From Gordonia desulfuricans NBRC 100010 (lineage in GTDB: Bacteria > Actinomycetota > Actinomycetes > Mycobacteriales > Mycobacteriaceae): a stretch of 37,706 bases of DNA. Positions within the stretch are counted from its first letter, which is position 1. Every line of letters begins with the position of its first letter. Below the pieces are notes generated by a model. The model was not told the origin of the DNA. It saw only the letters and a list, made by a program, of their open reading frames with translations, and did no database searches. The translations under genes and the position numbers were made by a program. The stretch spans positions 1-37,706 of the forward strand of contig NZ_BCNF01000091.1 of NCBI RefSeq assembly GCF_001485495.1, read 5' to 3'. Below, in pieces: positions 11,375-19,214 of this stretch.

Positions 11375-11700
11375 GGTCGGGCACGGACCCCCCCGGACGC
11401 GACTCTGGCCGACAAGGCCCACGCCGCCGGTGACAACCGAACTCTGTTGCGTGACAGGAATGATCACAACGGCGATCGGCGGAAAAGTCCACCCCGATCA
11501 CCTCCAGGAACAAGCGCCCCAGCACAGGGGGCCGACCACCAGCGCTCGACGCCGAAAGCCACCAGGGCAGCAACGTTGGCGGAACGACCCTCCTCCTGGC
11601 CACGGCAATGGCGAGGGTCGGCCACCCGATACGACGAACTCGCCCTCACCTACCGGGCAGGGGGGGACCCGCAACGCCATCCTCACCCGGCTACCGCACT
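11375..11700 (+). pseudogene. Decayed IS5-family transposase (C-terminal part)
   Basis: Pieces of an IS5-family (IS427-type) DDE transposase C-terminus appear in order but in shifting frames. A segment reading GRARTPPDATLADKAH starts at 11375 in one frame. EKSTPITSRNKR followed by GGRPPALDAE lies at 11482-11577 in another. The terminal QWRGSATRYDELALTYRAG segment, at about 11,603-11,662, is back in the first. They correspond to the family's LADKAY, GGRPPxFDAExYKGRNVVER and KQWRGLATRYDKLAxTYRAG blocks. The N-terminal half is missing and at least two frameshifts are present, so it is inactive. It sits exactly between the core genes and the catabolic island. Confidence 0.8.
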
Positions 11701-11729
11701 CAGGAGACACGCCCGAGCCAGAACCGAGA

Positions 11730-11762
11730 CACGCCGCCGGCGTGGGCAGAATCGGCGGCGTG
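11730..11762. terminator. Possible hairpin downstream of the F420 dehydrogenase gene
   Basis: Inverted repeat CACGCCGCC (11730-11738) / GGCGGCGTG (11754-11762) with a 15-nt loop, about 105 bp past the stop of the minus-strand gene. There is no clear T-run, so its terminator role is weakly supported; it may equally be debris of the insertion element. Confidence 0.25.
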
Positions 11763-11867
11763 CATTGCCGACTGCTGATCCGGTGCGCTCGAGTGGTGTG
11801 GCGGCTCCCGGACGGTGAGGTCTGTCCGCAGTGCCGACCGGAAGACTCGAGCGAAATCTGATAGCCG

Positions 11868-12884
11868 TCAGCCGTGAAGTCCGTTGAGCCGAGGTACCAG
11901 GTCGCGTTCGAAATTATCGAGAAACGTATGCTGATCATGCCCGGGAGCGTGGAAGACGAGATGGTTGAAGCCTGCGTCGACGTAGAAGCGGATCTTCTCC
12001 GCGGCCTCGTCAGGATCAGAGGCAACGATCCACCGCTTGGCGACCTGCTCGATCGGCAGTTCGTCGGCCAGGCGCTCCATCTCCACCGACGAGCTCACGC
12101 TGTGCTTCTGCTCGGGGGTCAACGACAGCGGTGCCCAGAACCGGGTGTTCTCCAGCGCCAGTCGCGGATCGGGATCGTAGGAGATCTTGATCTCTATCAT
12201 CCGATCGATGGCGTCGAAGTCACGTCCGGCCTTCTCTGCGCCTTCCTTGACCGCAGGGATGAGCTTCTCGGTATAGAGCTCGGTCCCCTTGCCCGAGGTG
12301 CAGATGAACCCGTCACCGGCGCGGCCGGCGTAGCGGGCGACCACCGGCCCGCCCGCGGCAACGTACACCGGGATCGGTTGCAGCGGGACGTCGTACATGT
12401 AGGCGCCCTGCGTGCGGTAGAACTCGCCCTCGAAGTTCACCTCCGCACCGGTCCACAGTTCACGCATCAGCTGTACGGCCTCCCGCAGTCGGGCGAATCG
12501 CTCCTTGAACTCCGGCCACTCCCCGCGGAATCCGGTGGCGTACTCGTTGAGCGCCTCCCCACTGCCGACACCGAGCATAATCCGACCAGGATACAGACAC
12601 CCCATGGTCGCGAAAGCCTGGGCGATGACGGCGGGGTTGTATCGAAACGTCGGTGTCAGCACCGACGTCCCGATCCGGATCCGCTGCGTACGTTCACCCA
12701 CCGCGGCCATCCAGGCGAGAGCGAACGGGGCGTGTCCGCCCGCGTGCCGCCATGGCTGGAAGTGATCACTGACCATCACCGAATCGAATCCGTGAGACTC
12801 GGCTGCGACCCCGATCTCCACGAGTTCACGTGGCGCGAACTGCTCTGCGGATACCTTGAGGCCCAACGTGATCTGCTGAGTCAT
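11868..12884 (-). CDS. fgd: F420-dependent glucose-6-phosphate dehydrogenase
   Basis: A 338-residue LLM-fold enzyme that oxidises glucose 6-phosphate to 6-phosphogluconolactone while reducing coenzyme F420. It aligns along its whole length with M. tuberculosis FGD1 with a constant +1 offset. Catalytic residues are kept: H41 and W45 (DHFQPWRH) and E110 (GSGEALNE). So are the three sugar-phosphate ligands: K199 (TSGKGTELY), K260 (PEQKHSV) and R284 (AKRWIVASD). It is therefore more than a generic LLM oxidoreductase. A strong GAGGAGG ribosome site precedes ATG 12884. It lies 80 bp downstream of moaD, at the left end of the catabolic island, suggesting it supplies F420H2 to an enzyme of the same pathway. 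Confidence 0.93.
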   Translation of the reverse strand: MTQQITLGLKVSAEQFAPRELVEIGVAAESHGFDSVMVSDHFQPWRHAGGHAPFALAWMAAVGERTQRIRIGTSVLTPTFRYNPAVIAQAFATMGCLYPGRIMLGVGSGEALNEYATGFRGEWPEFKERFARLREAVQLMRELWTGAEVNFEGEFYRTQGAYMYDVPLQPIPVYVAAGGPVVARYAGRAGDGFICTSGKGTELYTEKLIPAVKEGAEKAGRDFDAIDRMIEIKISYDPDPRLALENTRFWAPLSLTPEQKHSVSSSVEMERLADELPIEQVAKRWIVASDPDEAAEKIRFYVDAGFNHLVFHAPGHDQHTFLDNFERDLVPRLNGLHG

Positions 12885-12964
12885 TCATTCCTCCTCTTGT
12901 GGTCCCACACCCTGGGTGCGTGAGCCGATCTCTGTGCTCGGTCGGTCGTCTGACCACCGGGTGA

Positions 12965-13210
12965 TCACCCGCCGGAGACCGGCGGCAGCAATACGACCTC
13001 ATCCGACGGGGCGAGGGCGATGTCGCGAGCGGATCCGACGACGAGGTCGTCGTTGATCCAGACCCTGGTCCCGGGAAGACATCGGGCGAAACCCTCACCG
13101 AACCTCTCGGTGGCCCGCGCCAGGAGTTCCTCGAGTGTGCGCGCCGGGATCTCGGCCCGAGAGACGTGAGCCTGTTCGCGCAGGGTGAAGTAGAGCTGCA
13201 GACACACCAT
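12965..13210 (-). CDS. moaD: MoaD: molybdopterin synthase sulfur-carrier subunit
   Basis: An 81-residue ubiquitin-fold protein ending in the required Gly-Gly (LLPPVSGG), whose C-terminus becomes a thiocarboxylate and donates sulfur to precursor Z (cPMP) in molybdopterin synthesis. A much longer open frame exists upstream but it runs antisense to sense-coded moaE. The true start is ATG 13210, which overlaps the moaE stop in ATGA. That overlap implies 1:1 translation of the two subunits of the same enzyme. Confidence 0.93.
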   Translation of the reverse strand: MVCLQLYFTLREQAHVSRAEIPARTLEELLARATERFGEGFARCLPGTRVWINDDLVVGSARDIALAPSDEVVLLPPVSGG

Positions 13211-13746
13211 CACAGGTCCTCGAACCCGACACCGACCGCGGACCGCTCGGCGATTCCCAGGTCCCACGCCGCCGCCGCCAGATCGACCTCCCGCATCGCA
13301 CATCCCGGTTCCTCGACGCGCTGCCCACTTCGGGCGTACATCGTCTTCCACACGGGCACAGACTGTTTCAGGACGTCTATACAGAACTTCTCTGCTGCGC
13401 AGGCGGTCTCGCGATGTGGTGCCGACACCACCACCGCCACACATGGTTCCCCCGCCGGGACCGATCCCACGCGGTGCACGAGCGCAATCCGGCCCAGGTC
13501 GGGCCACCGACTCCGAGCGGCGACGGCAATATCAGAACACTGGCGATGAAACCCCTTCTCGAAAGACTCGAAATCGATACCGGCGACGCGGACGTCACTA
13601 CCGGCCACAATTGGGTCATCGCGAACCACCCCGACGAAGACACCCACGGCTCCGTACTTCGGCGTCGACGCCCAGCCGACGAGGTCTCCGACCCGAAGTC
13701 GCCAGTGACTCAATGCGATCCGCGTATCCAACAGGGTTGACCCCAT
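13210..13746 (-). CDS. moaE: MoaE: molybdopterin synthase catalytic subunit
   Basis: A 178-residue large subunit of molybdopterin synthase, which converts cPMP to molybdopterin using MoaD-thiocarboxylate. Family segments are visible: GAVGVFVGVVRDD, LVHRVGSVPAGE, SAPHRETACAAEKF and LKQSVPVWK with the two conserved lysines. It is longer than the usual 140-150 residues, with about 25 extra C-terminal residues after the VPVWK block and a slightly long N-terminus. Start is ATG 13746, or GTG 13749 one codon earlier. Divergent from moaA across a 187 bp gap. Confidence 0.93.
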   Translation of the reverse strand: MGSTLLDTRIALSHWRLRVGDLVGWASTPKYGAVGVFVGVVRDDPIVAGSDVRVAGIDFESFEKGFHRQCSDIAVAARSRWPDLGRIALVHRVGSVPAGEPCVAVVVSAPHRETACAAEKFCIDVLKQSVPVWKTMYARSGQRVEEPGCAMREVDLAAAAWDLGIAERSAVGVGFEDL

Positions 13747-13887
13747 CACTGTCTCACCGATCTCTCATGCACAGCCCTCACCGGGAAAAGCGTAAGCGCA
13801 TGCGGCGTTCGCCGATGGCCACCGCGCCACCAAACAAAGGACCGCCGCTTTGGCGATCTCGGCATTCCCGGACCGATCGCCACTTCC

Positions 13888-13893
13888 TACACT
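13888..13893 (+). promoter_or_regulatory. Candidate -10 for moaA
   Basis: TACACT with a weak TTCCCG -35 at 13865-13870 (17-nt spacer), about 40 bp before the chosen moaA start. Tentative. Confidence 0.3.
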
Positions 13894-13933
13894 CGGGCTA
13901 CCGAAGCCAGCACCATCCACACCGAGGAGTGCC

Positions 13934-14998
13934 ATGCCCGTGCCGATCATGTTGGGCCTACCGAGGGCGTCGCCCGTCCCGGATGCACCCGCATCGACAA
14001 GGCCGCGGACCGGCGACCTGATCGACAGCCATGGACGGATCGCACGTGACCTCCGCATCTCGCTGACCGAGAAGTGCTCTCTGCGGTGCACGTACTGCAT
14101 GCCCGAACAAGGGCTACCCGACATCGACAAGGAGTGCCTGCTCTCGACCGAAGAGGTCGTCCGCGTGGCCTCGATCGCGGTGCACCACCTCGGAATCCAG
14201 GAGATCCGCTTCACCGGCGGTGAACCACTGATGCGTGCCGACCTCGAACAGATCATCGCCGGATGTGCCGGGGTAGTTCCCGATACTCCACTGAGCATCA
14301 CCACCAACGGAATTGGGTTATCCCGCCGCGCCGGTGGTCTCGCAGCCGCAGGGCTGACGCGGGTAAACGTTTCACTCGACACCGTCGACCGAGACCTCTT
14401 CGCGACGATCACTCGACGAGACCGGCTCGGTGACACGCTGGCCGGTATCCGTGCCGCCGTGGACGCCGGACTGACCCCGGTGAAGGTCAACGCGGTCATC
14501 CTTCCTGAACTCGTCGCCGGCGCGGGCGATCTACTGCGATGGTGCATCGAGCACGGTGTCGCGCTGCGCTTCATCGAATCGATGCCGCTCGACGCGGATC
14601 ACCGGTGGAGCAGTTCGACCGTCGTCGACCGAGGCGCTCTGCTCACCTCGCTGCGCAAGGAGTTCCGGCTGCGGGAGGTGGGGCGCATCAGTCAGTCCGA
14701 TCCGGCGGAGATCCTCCTCGTCGATGACGGACCGGCAACGGTCGGGATCATCTCATCGGTGTCCAGACCATTCTGCGGCGACTGTGACCGCACCCGGATC
14801 ACCGCCGACGGAATGATCAGGTCGTGCCTGTTCGGCGACCACGAGGTCTCCTTGCTCCACCCTCTTCGACGTGGCCTCACCGACTCCGAGGTTGCCGAAC
14901 TGTGGCGAGCGGCCATGTGGCTCAAACCCGCCGGACACGAGATCTCCGATCCCCGTTTCCGGCGTCCGCAACGCTCGATGGGCGCCATCGGGGGATGA
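13934..14998 (+). CDS. moaA: MoaA: GTP 3',8-cyclase (radical SAM)
   Basis: A 354-residue radical SAM enzyme that starts Moco synthesis by converting GTP to 3',8-cyclo-7,8-dihydro-GTP. The N-terminal [4Fe-4S] motif CSLRCTYC and the C-terminal second cluster segment (FCGDCDRTR...RSCLFG) are both intact. ATG 13934 is preferred to an upstream ATG at 13850 because AGGAG lies 5 nt before it. No moaC, mogA or moeA is seen in the window, so the final steps must use copies elsewhere. The location inside the molybdenum-hydroxylase island suggests a pathway-dedicated Moco set. Confidence 0.95.
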   Translation: MPVPIMLGLPRASPVPDAPASTRPRTGDLIDSHGRIARDLRISLTEKCSLRCTYCMPEQGLPDIDKECLLSTEEVVRVASIAVHHLGIQEIRFTGGEPLMRADLEQIIAGCAGVVPDTPLSITTNGIGLSRRAGGLAAAGLTRVNVSLDTVDRDLFATITRRDRLGDTLAGIRAAVDAGLTPVKVNAVILPELVAGAGDLLRWCIEHGVALRFIESMPLDADHRWSSSTVVDRGALLTSLRKEFRLREVGRISQSDPAEILLVDDGPATVGIISSVSRPFCGDCDRTRITADGMIRSCLFGDHEVSLLHPLRRGLTDSEVAELWRAAMWLKPAGHEISDPRFRRPQRSMGAIGG

Positions 14999-15002
14999 TC
15001 CC

Positions 15003-15039
15003 GTCTCGGGCGGGCCCGCAACCCCGGCCCGCCCGAGAC
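15003..15039. terminator. Bidirectional hairpin between moaA and the permease gene
   Basis: A perfect 14-bp stem, 15003-15016 with 15026-15039, around a 9-nt loop, lying between two convergent stop codons (moaA 14998, permease 15044). No long T-run, but the position suits a shared terminator. Confidence 0.65.
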
Positions 15040-15043
15040 CGGT

Positions 15044-16486
15044 TCACGCCGGGATCACCAGATCCGTCGCCTGAACCCGGCGACGGTAGGCCAACTCCAG
15101 CAGTGACCCGTACACCACACACGAGATCGCCAACGCCGAAGGTAGCGCCCACGTCCACGCTGCGCTCGCTTGTCCACCGAGGGCGAGCATCAGACATCCG
15201 ACCGCTGCACCCGACAACCAGCCGATCAGACCGAACCATCGAACGGTCGGCACAGGTGCCTGCGGACTCGCGTCGACCACATCATCGGCGCGGCGGTCCC
15301 GGAACAGTCCCCACACGATCCGAACGACCACCACCGCGGTCCACGTCACGGTGAACAGAGCCTGGTAAGCCAAGGCCTGCACGATGAAGGTCAGGACGTT
15401 GCTCAGCATCACCAGATACACCACCACGCCCACGACCACGACCCATACCCGGCGTGACACCGCCAGGCCGAGCACGCCCGTCGCAGTATTCTGAAGGTTC
15501 GTCGCCGCCAGGAAGAAGTTTGCGGTGTTGATCCGCGTCTGGCTGATCCAGACCAACAGCAGACCCCAGAATCCCATCAGCGATACGATGCCGATGACAG
15601 CGGACGCCTCGTTGAGCGGACCGTCGGTGGGGATGGTGAAGGCAACGAAGATCCCCACCAGCCCGTTGACGACGATCGTGAAGAAGTAGAACACCGGACC
15701 GAAGGAGTACACCCCGTTGATGCGCTCCTGCTTGCGTTCCGGGCGGCCGAACCGGGCGTAGTCCCAGGTGGCCATCATCAGGACCCAGTCGCCCATGAAA
15801 GCGGTGAACGCCCAGATCCAGCCCGGACCACCAGCGGTGTGCACCGCACCCTCATGCCTCAGCCAGTCATTGCTGTAGCCGTGCTCGATGATCGTCCATA
15901 GCACCGCAGCCGTGAGTCCGGCGATGTAGAACGGAAGAAGATACCGATTGAACTTGTCGAGAAACGTTCTGACGCTTCCGATCACCAGCGGAACGCTGTA
16001 GAGCACAACGATCAGATACCAGATGCGGATGTCCCAGAATCCGAAAAACTGCTTGAAGGCCACCGCGATCACCGAGCCCTCCAGTGTGGCGAACCAGATC
16101 GCGGTCACCGCGAGGAGCAGCGGCGCCAACAGTCCGCCGACCTTTCCGAACAATGCGGTGGAGAAGATGTTGACCGTGGTTCCGGTCCGGGCCGCGTAGA
16201 TCGAGATCAGCCAGTTGATGAGACCGTAGGCGACCACCGAGAGCCCCATCCCGATCAATGCATCCTTGGTTCCGACCGTCTCGGCGACGAGGGCAGCGAA
16301 GATCAACCAGAACATGGCGCTGGCGAATGCCCACCATGCTCCGGCCAACGACCGTGCCGACATTCGATACTTCAACGGAACACGCTGATTGGCAAAGTCA
16401 TTGGCCAGCGCCGCAGCCTCCGCGGGGTCGTCGGCCACCATGTGCGCATCGCTCGTTCCCACCGGTGTGGGTCCTGCTCCTGGCAT
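15044..16486 (-). CDS. NCS1-family permease (nucleobase/allantoin/hydantoin type)
   Basis: A 480-residue integral membrane protein with about 12 hydrophobic segments, resembling the cytosine-purine/uracil/allantoin NCS1 transporters. These bring small N-heterocycles into the cell by cation symport. Typical are the hydrophilic N-terminus ending in a Leu-Lys-Tyr-Arg run before the first helix and the TTVNIFSTALFGKVGG segment. Substrate cannot be predicted from motifs. It is the last gene of the minus-strand series, 169 bp after the XdhC-like gene. That gap contains a GTGTT-N6-AACAC inverted repeat, so it may have its own promoter. It is the strongest hint that the pathway's substrate is a small N-heterocycle. 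Confidence 0.85.
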   Translation of the reverse strand: MPGAGPTPVGTSDAHMVADDPAEAAALANDFANQRVPLKYRMSARSLAGAWWAFASAMFWLIFAALVAETVGTKDALIGMGLSVVAYGLINWLISIYAARTGTTVNIFSTALFGKVGGLLAPLLLAVTAIWFATLEGSVIAVAFKQFFGFWDIRIWYLIVVLYSVPLVIGSVRTFLDKFNRYLLPFYIAGLTAAVLWTIIEHGYSNDWLRHEGAVHTAGGPGWIWAFTAFMGDWVLMMATWDYARFGRPERKQERINGVYSFGPVFYFFTIVVNGLVGIFVAFTIPTDGPLNEASAVIGIVSLMGFWGLLLVWISQTRINTANFFLAATNLQNTATGVLGLAVSRRVWVVVVGVVVYLVMLSNVLTFIVQALAYQALFTVTWTAVVVVRIVWGLFRDRRADDVVDASPQAPVPTVRWFGLIGWLSGAAVGCLMLALGGQASAAWTWALPSALAISCVVYGSLLELAYRRRVQATDLVIPA

Positions 16487-16516
16487 GATCGTCCTACTCT
16501 TTCCGATATCGTCGTC

Positions 16517-16532
16517 GTGTTGAGGTGAACAC
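16517..16532. promoter_or_regulatory. Inverted repeat upstream of the permease gene
   Basis: GTGTT (16517-16521), 6 nt, AACAC (16528-16532): a small perfect dyad about 30 bp before the permease start. Possible operator, with no independent support. Confidence 0.25.
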
Positions 16533-16655
16533 GGAATCAGTGATCTATCGAGTTAGACTGCGCTCCAACTAATTCCAGAATCAGTGTGGGGCAGCGTGCT
16601 CGCCGTGACGATGTCCGGGAGAGACGAAAAGTGAACCTTCGTGCGGTCGGATCGG

Positions 16656-17882
16656 CTAATCGCGTGTAGCGACGCGGGGACGGACACAGGCGGCCGGTCG
16701 GATTGAACCGGAGGTGTGCGTCAGCGCGACTCCACTGCGCCCGGTACTCGACGCGAGCACCTCGGCCATGATCGATACGGCACTCTGCTCAGGCGTGCGG
16801 GCGCCGATGTCGAGACCGATGGGCGAATGAATCCGGTCGAGCGGTATGCGCCCGACGCCTGCCTCGATCAACCTCCGACACCGATCGTCATGTGTCCGAC
16901 GACTACCAAGGGCACCGATGTAGGCAACGTCGGCGTCGAGGGCGGCCATCAGTACCGGCACGTCGATCGCCGCGTCGTGCGTCAGCACGATCACGATGTC
17001 ATCACGGCGGGCGTGACCGCGAATGAATTCGGCGGCGGAGCCACCCCTGACCTCGACGTCGGGAAAGAGCTCCGGGCGGGCGAAGGCCGGGCGGTGATCA
17101 CAGATGACCGGCTCGAATCCGATGAGCAGGGCCACCGAGGAAACCGCCGCCGCGTAATCGTTGGCTCCGGCGAGGATCGCCCTGGACCGACGGGAACCAA
17201 AGCGATGCAGCATTACTCGACCGTGAAGTGAACCCTCGACTGCATCGCCGACGACGAGGCTGGACAGTTCGACACCCGCCGGCCCCCGGTCCGCTGACAT
17301 CATGTCGTCGATCGCACCGGCGGGGAGCTCAATCCGTGGACCGGCGATGAGAATCCCCTCATGATCGGTGACGGCGTGCACCAGCACGCCCTCGTCCTCG
17401 GCACTCACCAGGTGCGCGGTGCGACCCGCCTCGATCTCATCGATCAACGCCACGAGGTGCGGTACCTGCTGTGCGTCGAGGAGTTCGACGAGGACCTCCA
17501 CCGTTCCGCCGCAGAGCAATCCGACTCCGAGTGCCCACTCATCGGTGACGCCGTAGGTCAGAACTCGATGTGTGGCGGACCGAGTACCCGACTCTCGCTC
17601 GGCAAACAGTTCCTCGGCATGTCCGACGATATCGGCTTCCACACATCCCCCGGTGAGATTGCCGGTCACCTCGCCGTCGTCGAAGATGATCATCGTCGCC
17701 CCGGGATCGCGTGGGGCGCTGCCCCGTAACCCGATGATCCGGGCCATCACACCGACTCGGCCGTCGTGGGCAATCGAGCCAAGCGCACTGACGGTGGCGG
17801 GGTCGAGTCCGCCTATCCGCCGCCGATCGCCTCGGGCGGCGTGGAGCGGACCGCAGACCTCGGAGGCGTCATCGGCGGTCAC
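16656..17882 (-). CDS. XdhC/CoxI-family molybdenum-hydroxylase maturation factor
   Basis: About 408 residues. XdhC/CoxI proteins bind Moco, help its sulfuration and insert it into xanthine-dehydrogenase-type enzymes. The N-terminal region has the GNLTGGCVEADI segment with the family's cysteine (about residue 80). The C-terminal part is the XdhC Rossmann domain, with VAYIGALGSRRTHDDR and DIGARTPEQSAVSIMAEVLA. Start chosen is GTG 17882, overlapping the end of the [2Fe-2S] subunit gene by 14 nt. The open frame runs further upstream to 18011 but that part is antisense-like shadow of the small subunit. Tight coupling to the enzyme genes supports a dedicated chaperone role. Confidence 0.85.
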   Translation of the reverse strand: MTADDASEVCGPLHAARGDRRRIGGLDPATVSALGSIAHDGRVGVMARIIGLRGSAPRDPGATMIIFDDGEVTGNLTGGCVEADIVGHAEELFAERESGTRSATHRVLTYGVTDEWALGVGLLCGGTVEVLVELLDAQQVPHLVALIDEIEAGRTAHLVSAEDEGVLVHAVTDHEGILIAGPRIELPAGAIDDMMSADRGPAGVELSSLVVGDAVEGSLHGRVMLHRFGSRRSRAILAGANDYAAAVSSVALLIGFEPVICDHRPAFARPELFPDVEVRGGSAAEFIRGHARRDDIVIVLTHDAAIDVPVLMAALDADVAYIGALGSRRTHDDRCRRLIEAGVGRIPLDRIHSPIGLDIGARTPEQSAVSIMAEVLASSTGRSGVALTHTSGSIRPAACVRPRVATRD

Positions 17883-18345
17883 GTTCAACCCGAGCTGCGT
17901 CGAGGACGGCGTCCACGATATTCTGATACCCGGTGCAACGACAGATGTTGCCCGACAATGCTTCACGCACCTGTTGCTCGGTGGGTTCGGGGTTCTCCCG
18001 GAGGAACTCACGCATCACCATGATGATGCCCGACGTGCAGAATCCACACTGCAGCCCGTGATGTCGCCACAGCTGGTATTGCAAGGCAGTCAGCTCGCCG
18101 GTCGGCGCGATACCCTCGACAGTTGTGATCGTCGAACCGTCCGCGGTTGCCGCGAGAGTGAGGCACGACCGGGCTGTGACACCGTCGAGTTCGACGGTAC
18201 AGCTCCCACACGCCCCCTGCTCACAGCCGGTGCGCACGCTGGCGAGCCCGCAGCGCTGACGTAGGAAGTCGGCCAGGGTCATCCGAGGGTCAATCCTCTC
18301 GACCACGTTGTGCCCATTGACCTCCGGCCCGATGTCGATGCTCAT
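17869..18345 (-). CDS. Molybdenum hydroxylase [2Fe-2S] subunit (CoxS/XdhA-C type)
   Basis: A 158-residue small subunit carrying two [2Fe-2S] clusters that pass electrons from the Mo site to FAD. The plant-ferredoxin-type cluster is C41, C46, C49 and C61. The second, helical-domain cluster is C100, C103, C135 and C137 (CGFCTSG ... CRCTGYQNI). All eight cysteines are present. ATG 18345 overlaps the stop of the FAD subunit in ATGA. Confidence 0.96.
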   Translation of the reverse strand: MSIDIGPEVNGHNVVERIDPRMTLADFLRQRCGLASVRTGCEQGACGSCTVELDGVTARSCLTLAATADGSTITTVEGIAPTGELTALQYQLWRHHGLQCGFCTSGIIMVMREFLRENPEPTEQQVREALSGNICRCTGYQNIVDAVLDAARVERDRR

Positions 18346-19211
18346 AGTTCTCCCGTTCGCTTGGTTGAGGCTTTGCTGATGGCCCGGCCGGTCATCACTC
18401 GTACGAGGTGTCGTCGATGCTCGACGTCGGCGTGCACGCTGTGGATCGGCGAGGACTCCTCGGCGACCAGCGCCGCCGCGTGCGCGATGAGAGCGGTGGT
18501 CGGGATCCGCCCGACGAGCGCGTCCTCGGCCGATCGATGGCGACGCACCGTCGGACCGCCACCTGCCACCCCGATGCGGGCGTAGTCGATCCGACCGGAG
18601 TCGTCGAGTCCGATCCCGACTTCCGCGGCAACCACCGCATAGTCGCGGTGCCTGCGGCTGAACTCCTCGACCGCCCAGGTGACGTGGGCCGGTGGCAGGC
18701 CAATGATGATCGCGGTGATCAACTCGGTGTCGGTGCGCACCGTGGAGTACGGGCCGATGAAGAAGTCCTCAGCCGATACCGTACGACTCCCTCCCGTGCT
18801 CGTCAGAACAATCCGTGCATCGAGAACGACTGCAGCACAAGGGAATTCGCCAGACGGATCTGCATAGGCGAGACTGCCGCCAACCGTGCCGCGGTGCCGG
18901 ATCGTGGCGTGTCCGACGTAGCTCAGGGCCTCCGGGAGGAGTGCGATCCGCTCCGCGACCTCAGCACACCTCTCCACCACGCGGTAGCGGGTGAGCGCTC
19001 CGAGGGTGACCTGATCGTCACCGACGGCGATGTAGTCCAGTTCCTGCAGACGATTGAGGTCCAGGACCGCTCGTGGACGTCGATGCCGACGGCCGAGTTC
19101 TTGCATGAGGCTCTGCCCACCGGCGAGTGGGGCAACACCGCCTTCACCGAGCGCAGCAATCGCCTGATCCAGATCAGCGGGCCGGATGTATTCGAAGACT
19201 GGTGGTTTCAT
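18342..19211 (-). CDS. Molybdenum hydroxylase FAD subunit (CoxM type)
   Basis: A 289-residue medium subunit that holds FAD and delivers electrons to the external acceptor. The two FAD-binding segments are visible: AGGQSLM at residues 30-36 and TIRHRGTVGGSLAYADPSGE at 103-122. Length matches CoxM-type subunits (about 285-290). It starts 3 bp after the large-subunit stop and overlaps the small subunit by 4 bp, so the three subunits form a compact large-medium-small operon order. Confidence 0.96.
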   Translation of the reverse strand: MKPPVFEYIRPADLDQAIAALGEGGVAPLAGGQSLMQELGRRHRRPRAVLDLNRLQELDYIAVGDDQVTLGALTRYRVVERCAEVAERIALLPEALSYVGHATIRHRGTVGGSLAYADPSGEFPCAAVVLDARIVLTSTGGSRTVSAEDFFIGPYSTVRTDTELITAIIIGLPPAHVTWAVEEFSRRHRDYAVVAAEVGIGLDDSGRIDYARIGVAGGGPTVRRHRSAEDALVGRIPTTALIAHAAALVAEESSPIHSVHADVEHRRHLVRVMTGRAISKASTKRTGEL

Positions 19212-19214
19212 GAT

